From NCBI GenBank assembly GCA_016717285.1, contig JADKFU010000004.1, forward strand, positions 434,001 through 498,000: DNA of 64,000 nucleotides. The letters run 5' to 3'. Under the pieces are notes generated by a model, which saw nothing but the letters and a program-made list of their open reading frames with translations, was not told the DNA's origin and ran no database searches. Position numbers and translations under genes: made by a program. Positions 9,436 to 16,038 of the stretch are shown piece after piece. The DNA is from Chitinophagaceae bacterium (GTDB lineage: Bacteria; Bacteroidota; Bacteroidia; Chitinophagales; UBA10324). Position 1 is the first letter of the stretch. Each line of letters starts with the position of its first letter.

Positions 9436-11682
9436 TTGAAATTTTATTTGCCTGCATCCTGCATGCTGATTTTGTCAATATTGTTCCGTCCCTGCTATGC
9501 ACAATACCAGGTTGAAGGAGTCGTGACGGATGCAGCCACCCATGTTGCGTTGCACAGCGTTTCTGTTTATCTGCCGGAGTTGCATACAGGAACACTGACC
9601 GGCGATGGTGGAAATTACCGGCTTGACCATCTTCCGCAAGGCAATTTCAATATCCAGTTTTCCTTTGTCGGTTATGAAACAAAAATTGTTGCTGTAAATG
9701 CAGGCAGCACGATTGTTCAATTGCCTGTTGCATTGGTGAGAACAGATATTGAAACACAAGAGGTAGTTATATATGGCACACGGAACAGCAACATCAAAGA
9801 AACGCCAAAGGATATTGTTTCGTTATCGCAGGAAACGATGCGCAGCAATGGTTCCCTGAGTCTGAGTGATGCGGTCTCAAAACTTCCGGGCATGAGCCAG
9901 CTTTCTACAGGCAATGGAATTTCCAAACCTGTTATCCGTGGCTTATATGGCAACCGCATTCAGACAGTATTGCTCGGCATTCGATTCGATAACCAGCAAT
10001 GGCAGGATGAACACGGACTTGGATTAACGGATGTTGGAACCGATCGCATAGAAGTGATCAAAGGTCCTGCCGCGCTGGAATATGGATCAGAAGCGATGGG
10101 TGGTGTGCTGAATATTATTGAAGAAAAACCTGCTGTTGTTGGAACAATTCAGGGTGATGCGAGCATGCAATTGTTCAGCAACACTCTTGGATTTGCTACT
10201 GATGCCGGCGTGAAAGGCGCCACTGAAAAATTAAACTGGCGTGTACGCATCGGTGCCGAGTCACATGGTGATTACAGCGATGGAAATAACAACCGCGTTT
10301 ACAATTCACGCTTTGATGGTTACCAGGCTAAGTTATCGTTGGGCTGGAGAAATGGAAACTGGCTCTCTGTAAATAACTATTTGTTTTCACTCAATCATTT
10401 TGGTTTTCTGATGGAAGCAGATATGAAAGTGGACAGTTCGCAGCGTCGCTTCAGCCGTGATTTTTCAGGGCCACATCACACAGTGCTGATCAACATGTTT
10501 ACGTCGGAGAATACTTTGTTTAAAGGCAATTCAAAAATCAGGATCAATCTCGGCGCACACATCAATAACCGGCAGGAACAGGAAGGCGGGAATAAGATAA
10601 GTCTGAATATGGTGTTGAATACTTTCAATGCCAACCTGCAATGGGAACATTATGTAAGTGATCATGCTTCGTGGAATGCAGGCGTGCAATCGATGTATCA
10701 GGTGAATACCAATCTTGGTTCACGGCAGATTGTTCCTGATGCGCATTTGTGGGAAAACGGATTGTACGCCTTCTGGAAAGAGACATTAAATAAGCTCGTG
10801 CTGGAAGGCGGACTGCGTTATGATGTGAAGAATATTCAAACATTTGAAACAGGAACCATCAACACCACTGGCAGCGAAGTGCAGCCATTCAACAAGTGGT
10901 TTGGGACATTGAATGGTGCTGCGGGCGCGAGTTTCAATCCTTCAGCCCACTGGAACTTCAAGTTAAATTTCTCCAGCGGTTACCGGGCACCAAATCTTGC
11001 GGAGTTGTCCAGCAACGGTGTTCACGAAGGAACTTACCGCTATGAAATAGGTGATCCTGAGATGAAAGTGGAGCAAAACTTTAATGTGGAACTTTTTGCA
11101 GGATATGAAAGCCGGCAATGGTCAGCTACTGTAGCAGCTTACAACAATCATTTTTTCAATTATGTCTACCTGGCACCTACAGACGACGAGTATTTTGGTT
11201 ACCAGATTTACAGGTACCTGCAGGAAAATGCCAGACTGCGGGGCGGAGAAGCATCCGTTGATTTTCATCCTGAAGCAGTTGAATGGATGGATTTTACGGC
11301 GTCCTATTCACTGGTGCGTGGCAAAACAGATGCAGGTGAAAATCTTCCTTTCATACCTGCTGATAAAATTCGCGGCGAAATAAAATTTGAATTATTAAAA
11401 TCTTCCGTGAAATGGACACAGACATTTATCAAGACCGGGATAGATTATGTGCTTGCCCAAAATGATCCCGGACAGTTTGAAACGTCAACGCCATCCTATT
11501 ACCTGTTCGATATTGCCGTCGGCAGTCACCTGCATTTTAAAAAGCAGGAAGTGGATTTCAGCATCGGTTGCAATAACCTGCTGAATGAAACTTATTACGA
11601 TCACCTCTCACGTTTTAAATACTTCGGCATTTACAACATGGGCAGAAACATTTTTTTCAATCTTCATTTACCCTTTAATTAA
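9436..11682 (+). CDS. TonB-dependent outer-membrane receptor
   Basis: This 748-residue receptor has a signal peptide ending at CYAQ and a carboxypeptidase-regulatory-like domain (about 24-105). The plug domain (about 120-230) has the typical RIEVIKGPAALEYGSEAMGG segment, and a 22-strand-type barrel runs to the terminal FNLHLPFN. The start is a TTG: no in-frame ATG precedes it for at least 75 bp, and the next ATG (9460) would remove the basic N-region of the signal peptide. The plug contains WQDEHGLGLTDV, a His/Asp/Glu-bearing loop like those of zinc or haem receptors of the ZnuD type. That makes metal or metal-chelate uptake a reasonable guess, but the ligand is not proven. The following lipoprotein is probably cotranscribed. 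Confidence 0.93.
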   Translation: MKFYLPASCMLILSILFRPCYAQYQVEGVVTDAATHVALHSVSVYLPELHTGTLTGDGGNYRLDHLPQGNFNIQFSFVGYETKIVAVNAGSTIVQLPVALVRTDIETQEVVIYGTRNSNIKETPKDIVSLSQETMRSNGSLSLSDAVSKLPGMSQLSTGNGISKPVIRGLYGNRIQTVLLGIRFDNQQWQDEHGLGLTDVGTDRIEVIKGPAALEYGSEAMGGVLNIIEEKPAVVGTIQGDASMQLFSNTLGFATDAGVKGATEKLNWRVRIGAESHGDYSDGNNNRVYNSRFDGYQAKLSLGWRNGNWLSVNNYLFSLNHFGFLMEADMKVDSSQRRFSRDFSGPHHTVLINMFTSENTLFKGNSKIRINLGAHINNRQEQEGGNKISLNMVLNTFNANLQWEHYVSDHASWNAGVQSMYQVNTNLGSRQIVPDAHLWENGLYAFWKETLNKLVLEGGLRYDVKNIQTFETGTINTTGSEVQPFNKWFGTLNGAAGASFNPSAHWNFKLNFSSGYRAPNLAELSSNGVHEGTYRYEIGDPEMKVEQNFNVELFAGYESRQWSATVAAYNNHFFNYVYLAPTDDEYFGYQIYRYLQENARLRGGEASVDFHPEAVEWMDFTASYSLVRGKTDAGENLPFIPADKIRGEIKFELLKSSVKWTQTFIKTGIDYVLAQNDPGQFETSTPSYYLFDIAVGSHLHFKKQEVDFSIGCNNLLNETYYDHLSRFKYFGIYNMGRNIFFNLHLPFN

Positions 11683-11714
11683 ATTCATTAATTCACTAAA
11701 ACCATTTATTAAAC

Positions 11715-12143
11715 ATGAACACAATGCAATCATTCAAACAGAAATTTAAAGTATTGCTCATTGCTACCGCGATGATCACGGTAATGGCTTCCTGCAAAAA
11801 AGATGAGGACGCACGCACACCTCCAGATGTGGAATTTAAAACGGGTGCAGGTTATACTTCCGCAAATGCAGTTGTAGGTCAAGGAGATTCCGTATTGGTA
11901 GGTATTGTTGCAACTAAAACCGAAGATGAGTTAAAGACCTTTAATGTATCGTATGCGTACGACGGTGCCACCAACACTACCACCGATACCACCATTACAC
12001 TGACTTCTGCACAGGAAGAAAGTTATTCGGCGGATTACACCATCGTAACGCGCAACCAGGATGGCACGGAAATATGGTCGTTCACCATTACGGATCGTGA
12101 TGGAAACATCACCACTAAATCCATTACGCTTACCGTGCAATAA
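11715..12143 (+). CDS. Small lipoprotein following the TonB receptor
   Basis: This 142-residue protein has a lipoprotein signal ending in the lipobox MASC (Cys27), followed by KKDED, an acidic/basic patch common after the lipidated cysteine in Bacteroidota surface lipoproteins. The remainder is a single Ig-like beta-sandwich rich in Thr, Asp and Val. It starts 33 bp after the receptor stop and ends at a terminator, so it is most likely an accessory surface or periplasmic lipoprotein for the same uptake system. Precise function is unknown. Confidence 0.78.
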   Translation: MNTMQSFKQKFKVLLIATAMITVMASCKKDEDARTPPDVEFKTGAGYTSANAVVGQGDSVLVGIVATKTEDELKTFNVSYAYDGATNTTTDTTITLTSAQEESYSADYTIVTRNQDGTEIWSFTITDRDGNITTKSITLTVQ

Positions 12144-12164
12144 CCTTTTTCAGTTTTAATTGTT

Positions 12165-12200
12165 AATCCGGATGCAATCGAAAGAAGCATCCGGATTTTT
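12165..12200 (+). terminator. Terminator of the TonB receptor unit
   Basis: Perfect 11-bp arms AATCCGGATGC (12165-12175) and GCATCCGGATT (12186-12196) with a 10-nt loop and a following T run, 22 bp after the lipoprotein stop. Confidence 0.9.
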
Positions 12201-12268
12201 TATTTGAACAGAAACAAGAAGGATTTGTTTCTCACCGTAACAGCCCTACTTTTGCGTGAACTGATTTT

Positions 12269-12459
12269 ATGCGAAACAACATAAAAATTGATGGCGGGCT
12301 TTTAAAACAATTAATGAAGGAAGAGAATTTTAAAACGCGCAGTGAAGCGGTGCAAATTGCAGTAGAGAATTATCGGAGCATACTTCGCAAAAGAGAATTT
12401 GACATGATCCGGGTAATGTTAAATGGGTAGGAAATCTTGCGCAAATGCGGCGGGACTGA
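12269..12459 (+). pseudogene. vapB: VapB-family antitoxin gene with a -1 frameshift
   Basis: An ATG at 12269 opens a 53-codon frame starting MRNNIKIDGGLLKQLMK and containing TRSEAVQIAVENY, the ribbon-helix-helix pattern of VapB antitoxins. It stops early at 12430. In the next frame the sequence continues as VKWVGNLAQMRRD and stops at 12457-12459, which is the usual VapB tail. Adding one G to the GGG run at about 12411-12413 joins the two halves into a normal 63-residue VapB. Either the gene is broken by a single deletion in a homopolymer or the assembly has an error there. No intact VapC follows: only a 25-codon frame at 12477-12554 beginning MFVVTHVNF, which weakly recalls a VapC N-terminus lacking the catalytic Asp. 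Confidence 0.72.
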
Positions 12460-12550
12460 GGAAATATTTGAAGCCGATGTTTGTCGTCACACACGTTAAC
12501 TTCAAGAAAGGTCTCATCTCCATTCATAACAAATTTAAAAGCCCGCCATC
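12290..12550. repeat. 17-bp perfect inverted repeat flanking the vapB remnant
   Basis: GATGGCGGGCTTTTAAA at 12290-12306 is matched by its exact complement TTTAAAAGCCCGCCATC at 12534-12550. The arms are 227 bp apart. One lies inside the vapB coding sequence, the other just before the ABC ATPase. The pairing is too long to expect by chance in so short a span and suggests a duplication-inversion or a rearrangement junction. Confidence 0.7.
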
Positions 12551-12558
12551 CTAAATAA

Positions 12559-13521
12559 TTGAGCCTTTCTTCCATCATACAAATCAATCACCTCTCAAAA
12601 AGTTACGGCGCACTGAATGCCGTAAATGATTTGAACCTGGAAGTATTTCAAGGCGACGTGTATGGTTTTCTCGGTCCGAATGGCGCTGGAAAAAGTACTA
12701 CCATCCGGATGATGTTGTCATTGATAACACCCGATGAAGGTGACATTTTTATTTTTGGAAAAAAGCTGCGTGAACACCGCAATGAAATCTTAAGAAACAT
12801 TGGTTGCATTATTGAAAAACCCGACTTCTATTTGTATTTGTCTGCTGCAAAAAATCTTGAATTGTTTGCAAGGCTTTCCGGAGTTACACCTTCTAACAGT
12901 AAAATCTATGAAACACTTGAACTGGTTGGGTTGCGTGGCCGGGAAAAGGATAAAGTGAAAGGTTACAGTCATGGCATGAAGCAACGGCTTGGCATTGCAC
13001 AAACGCTCATCCATGATCCGGAACTCATCATACTCGATGAGCCTACCACAGGACTTGATCCACAAGGCATCATTGATGTGCGCAACCTGATTCTTCATCT
13101 GCAAAAGGATCTTAATAAAACCATTTTTCTCTCTTCACACATTTTGAGTGAGATCGAACTTATTGCTTCAAGAATGGCCATTCTTCACAAAGGCAAAGTA
13201 GTTTCGCAAGGAAATGTTGCGGAATTATTATCAACGCAGGAGCTGGTTGTTTCTATTGAAACTTCCGACAATGAAAAAGCTGCACAATGGATTACTTCAT
13301 CTGCATGGAGGAGTAAGATGGAATCAACGACCGGCCGGGAACTGCATTTCAATCTGGCAAAAAATGAAATTCCGCAATTGACATCGGCTCTGCAGGAAGC
13401 AGGATTTCACCTGTACAGTGTTTCCTACAAGCGCGCATTGGAAGATTATTTTTTAAAACTTACGCATCATCATCATGATGAAACAAATCGTGTGGAACCT
13501 TCAAAAATGCAAAGAAAATAA
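12559..13521 (+). CDS. ABC transporter ATP-binding protein (ABC-2 type exporter)
   Basis: This 320-residue ATPase has Walker A GPNGAGKST (residues 39-47), a signature segment YSHGMKQRL, Walker B LIILDEP followed by TTGLDPQG, and the H-loop SSHIL. The C-terminal 100 residues are the regulatory domain found in drug- and lipid-export ATPases of the DrrA/NatA/BcrA type. It should energise the permease encoded 32 bp downstream. The start is uncertain: an in-frame stop (12556-12558) immediately precedes a TTG at 12559, and no ATG lies before the conserved domain. The C-terminus carries a HHHH run. The TTG start lies 8 bp from the inverted-repeat junction, so the native 5' end may have been lost. 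Confidence 0.92.
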   Translation: MSLSSIIQINHLSKSYGALNAVNDLNLEVFQGDVYGFLGPNGAGKSTTIRMMLSLITPDEGDIFIFGKKLREHRNEILRNIGCIIEKPDFYLYLSAAKNLELFARLSGVTPSNSKIYETLELVGLRGREKDKVKGYSHGMKQRLGIAQTLIHDPELIILDEPTTGLDPQGIIDVRNLILHLQKDLNKTIFLSSHILSEIELIASRMAILHKGKVVSQGNVAELLSTQELVVSIETSDNEKAAQWITSSAWRSKMESTTGRELHFNLAKNEIPQLTSALQEAGFHLYSVSYKRALEDYFLKLTHHHHDETNRVEPSKMQRK

Positions 13522-13553
13522 ATTGCAATTGCACACCAGTTCCAAAATACAGC

Positions 13554-14393
13554 ATGTTTAATCTCGTATCAATAGAGTTATATAAGATCAGCAGAAAGCC
13601 TCGCAGCTTTATCGGATTCGCCGCCATAGCAGTGATCGCATTGCTGATTGAGCTGGCATTATTTCTTGATGGAAAGGCTTATGTTCAATTTATTATTCAA
13701 CAGGTGGAACAATCTTTTCAGATCGAAGGAAACATCATCAACGGAAACCTTGTTGCTTACATTCTTCTTCAAACATTGATTGTTCAAATGCCGTTGCTTG
13801 TTGCTTTGGTGGGCGGCGATCTCCTTTCAGGCGAAGCAGCAACGGGTAGTATCAGATTGTTGGCTGCAAAGCCTGTTTCACGGGCGAATATTATTCTTTC
13901 AAAATTCGCAGCCGGCAGCTTTTATACTATGCTGTTGATCTGTTGGCTCGGTGTGCTGGCATTGGGAATGGGCTGGCTCCTTTTTGGAAGAGGTGATTTG
14001 ATTGTGGTGAACAGTGATCACATTGCCATACTCCAATCATCGGATACGGTATGGCGTTTTGTTGCTGCATTTTTTATCGCATTCATCAGCTTGAGTGTGG
14101 TTACTTCATTGTCGTTGATGCTTTCCTGTTTCAGCGACAATTCCATCGGACCGATTATGATTACCATGGCGATAATAATACTCTTCACCATCATTGGCAC
14201 CATGGAAATTCCGCTGTTCGATCTCGTGCGGCCGTTTCTTTTTACCACTCATATGATAGTATGGCGCAGCATGTTTGAAGAGCCTTTGCCAATACAACAG
14301 TTAATCATTTCAATTGGGGTAATGGTGCTGCATATTTTTTTGTTTTTGGGAATTGCACTGTCTTATTTTAAAAAGAAAGATCTGCTCAGTTGA
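13554..14393 (+). CDS. ABC-2 type permease
   Basis: This 279-residue membrane protein has about six hydrophobic segments and the arrangement of ABC-2 transporter permeases: a helix near 20-40, a cluster from 60 to 260, and a large loop around 150-170. It follows the ATPase by 32 bp and precedes the LolA-like gene by 4 bp, so the three are almost certainly one operon. The half-transporter would act as a dimer with two ATPase copies in the inner membrane. Substrate unknown. Confidence 0.88.
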   Translation: MFNLVSIELYKISRKPRSFIGFAAIAVIALLIELALFLDGKAYVQFIIQQVEQSFQIEGNIINGNLVAYILLQTLIVQMPLLVALVGGDLLSGEAATGSIRLLAAKPVSRANIILSKFAAGSFYTMLLICWLGVLALGMGWLLFGRGDLIVVNSDHIAILQSSDTVWRFVAAFFIAFISLSVVTSLSLMLSCFSDNSIGPIMITMAIIILFTIIGTMEIPLFDLVRPFLFTTHMIVWRSMFEEPLPIQQLIISIGVMVLHIFLFLGIALSYFKKKDLLS

Positions 14394-14397
14394 AACT

Positions 14398-15126
14398 ATG
14401 AAAATATTACTTCAATGTCAATCGAAGCCTGCTGTTCACTTCAATGGTAAGTGGTGTAGCATGCTGGTGTTGCTTTTATTAACGGCGAATTTCCTGTTAG
14501 CACAATCACCAAACGAAGTGATCACCTCTGTAAATAATCGGTTCAGCAAAGTGAATGATTATACCGCCAATGTAAACGTGTCCTGCAACATTTCCTTCAT
14601 CAAGATAGAACCCATCAATGCAAAAGTATTTTATAAACGGCCGGATAAATTCAGGGTGAAGTCAACGGGTATTCTGATTCTCCCTAAGCAAAACGCTAAC
14701 TTCTATTTCACTGCACTGGCAGACACCAATAGTTTTACAGCGGTAAAAACAGGGGAGGAAATGATTGGCGGTGTTCAGGTGCAGGTAATTAATGTGATAC
14801 CATCAGCAGATACGAGTGATCTGATTTTAGGGAAATTCTGGATTGACAATGTTAAAGGTCTTGTGCTGAAAAGCCAGCTCACTACCAAATCACAGGGCAC
14901 CATCCTGGTAGAAAATGTTTATGGAAGCATGAAGGAGTATGCGCTTCCAGACAAGATGCTTTTCACGGTAGATGTTGGAAAATTCAAAATTCCGAAAGCA
15001 TTAGCAGCAGATCTCAATCATACTGCAAATAACAAAACATCCCAGGGTGATAATAAGGGCAGAATCACCCTCACCTTCTCCGGTTATGCTGTGAACAAAG
15101 GTGTGAGCAATGATGTATTTAAGTGA
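14398..15126 (+). CDS. LolA-like outer-membrane lipoprotein-sorting protein
   Basis: This 242-residue periplasmic protein has a signal peptide ending in FLLAQ and the LolA/LolB/RseB-type concave beta-sheet pattern from about residue 40: alternating strands, FYKRPDKFRVKS, then LGKFWIDNVKGLVLKSQLTT. ATG 14398 is preferred over an earlier in-frame ATG at 14353 because it is 4 bp after the permease stop and leaves a good signal peptide. Proteins of this fold bind acyl chains. Its place in an ABC exporter operon suggests it carries or senses a lipid-like cargo, which is inference from context. Confidence 0.75.
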   Translation: MKILLQCQSKPAVHFNGKWCSMLVLLLLTANFLLAQSPNEVITSVNNRFSKVNDYTANVNVSCNISFIKIEPINAKVFYKRPDKFRVKSTGILILPKQNANFYFTALADTNSFTAVKTGEEMIGGVQVQVINVIPSADTSDLILGKFWIDNVKGLVLKSQLTTKSQGTILVENVYGSMKEYALPDKMLFTVDVGKFKIPKALAADLNHTANNKTSQGDNKGRITLTFSGYAVNKGVSNDVFK

Positions 15127-15224
15127 ATTGCTCTTTAATAAAATAAGACACCTCAAAAAAATAAGTGCGCATTAATATTTACCCGCTTTAAGCAGCTCTC
15201 TGAAATGCATATTTGTGCAGCAAC

Positions 15225-15602
15225 TTATGCATTCATCCTTTTATTCCATAAAACATAAGACAATATGCCGGGTACAATCCATAGCAGCAGGAATAACATC
15301 ATGGGATCAAATTTACCGGACACGGCGATACCTGAGTAAATAGCACCTGCCAGATCAAAAAATAATCCTGCATAAGCCCACTCTTTTATTTTATTCAAAC
15401 CCGGAATTAAAATAATGATTACACCCACCAATTTGGCAATACCGAGAAAGGAAATAATATATACAGGGTATCCTAGCTGGTCATGCATTAATTTTATTGA
15501 ATCTTCATTCACCAGCAGATTGGGAATTGCGGAAAAGAGCATGAGTCCGCCAAAAATTATGGTAAAAACCCAGTAAAGAATATTGGTTGTTTTAACATTC
15601 AT
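15225..15602 (-). CDS. DoxX-like small membrane protein
   Basis: This 125-residue protein has four transmembrane helices (about 8-28, 45-65, 72-92, 98-118) with the short loops and conserved glycine/proline pattern of the DoxX-like superfamily. Members are inner-membrane proteins, some linked to oxidoreductases or sulfur metabolism, but most are uncharacterised. It forms a monocistronic minus-strand unit, converging with the LolA-like gene. Confidence 0.75.
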   Translation of the reverse strand: MNVKTTNILYWVFTIIFGGLMLFSAIPNLLVNEDSIKLMHDQLGYPVYIISFLGIAKLVGVIIILIPGLNKIKEWAYAGLFFDLAGAIYSGIAVSGKFDPMMLFLLLWIVPGILSYVLWNKRMNA

Positions 15603-15825
15603 AGATTTTTTTTTGAAAGATCAACATAGCAAATTCTTTTTAAATGATGTTGTTAGAAATTAAATTGATTCATTCTTATTGGCGGATCTGCAAACAAATC
15701 GCGCAATGTTAACTTCCATTGAACCATGCATATCGAATAATGATTAACGAATTTTGATTTTATAAGTGTAATTCTTCCACTGCCATAATCAAGGACCCTA
15801 ATCAAAAAAAAGAGGTTAGAAAAAT

Positions 15826-15857
15826 AAAACCAGGCAGTTAAAACACTGCCTGGTTTT
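15826..15857. terminator. Bidirectional terminator-like hairpin
   Basis: Perfect 13-bp arms AAAACCAGGCAGT (15826-15838) and ACTGCCTGGTTTT (15845-15857) with a 6-nt loop and A/T runs on both sides. It lies 180 bp beyond the minus-strand ppdK stop and is well placed to end that transcript. Confidence 0.8.
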
Positions 15858-15865
15858 AATTACAA

Positions 15866-16013
15866 GCCATCTCAAAATTAATACGTCATGCTGAATTTAT
15901 TTTCCGAAGGATCCTTTGGACAGCATCTGCCATATTCCTCTGAGATTCCGTCCACAGGATCTTTCGGAAAACAAGTCCGGAATGACCCTGCTCTTTTAGG
16001 CTTTTGAGATGGC
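15866..16013. repeat. Long imperfect palindrome, candidate dispersed intergenic repeat
   Basis: The outer arms GCCATCTCAAAA (15866-15877) and TTTTGAGATGGC (16002-16013) are perfect complements. Inner arms at 15885-15921 and 15950-15986 pair imperfectly around the shared core TTTTCCGAAGGATCC / GGATCTTTCGGAAAA. There is no ORF of note. The 148-bp nested palindrome resembles the miniature palindromic repeats common between genes in Bacteroidota genomes. It abuts the 3' end of ppdK (16039). Confidence 0.7.
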
Positions 16014-16038
16014 TTTTAGCGTATATAATCACGCAGTT

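Noticed and set aside
12330..12587. 85-codon minus-strand frame over the vapB region
   Set aside because: It overlaps the plus-strand VapB reading, which matches its family on both sides of the frameshift.
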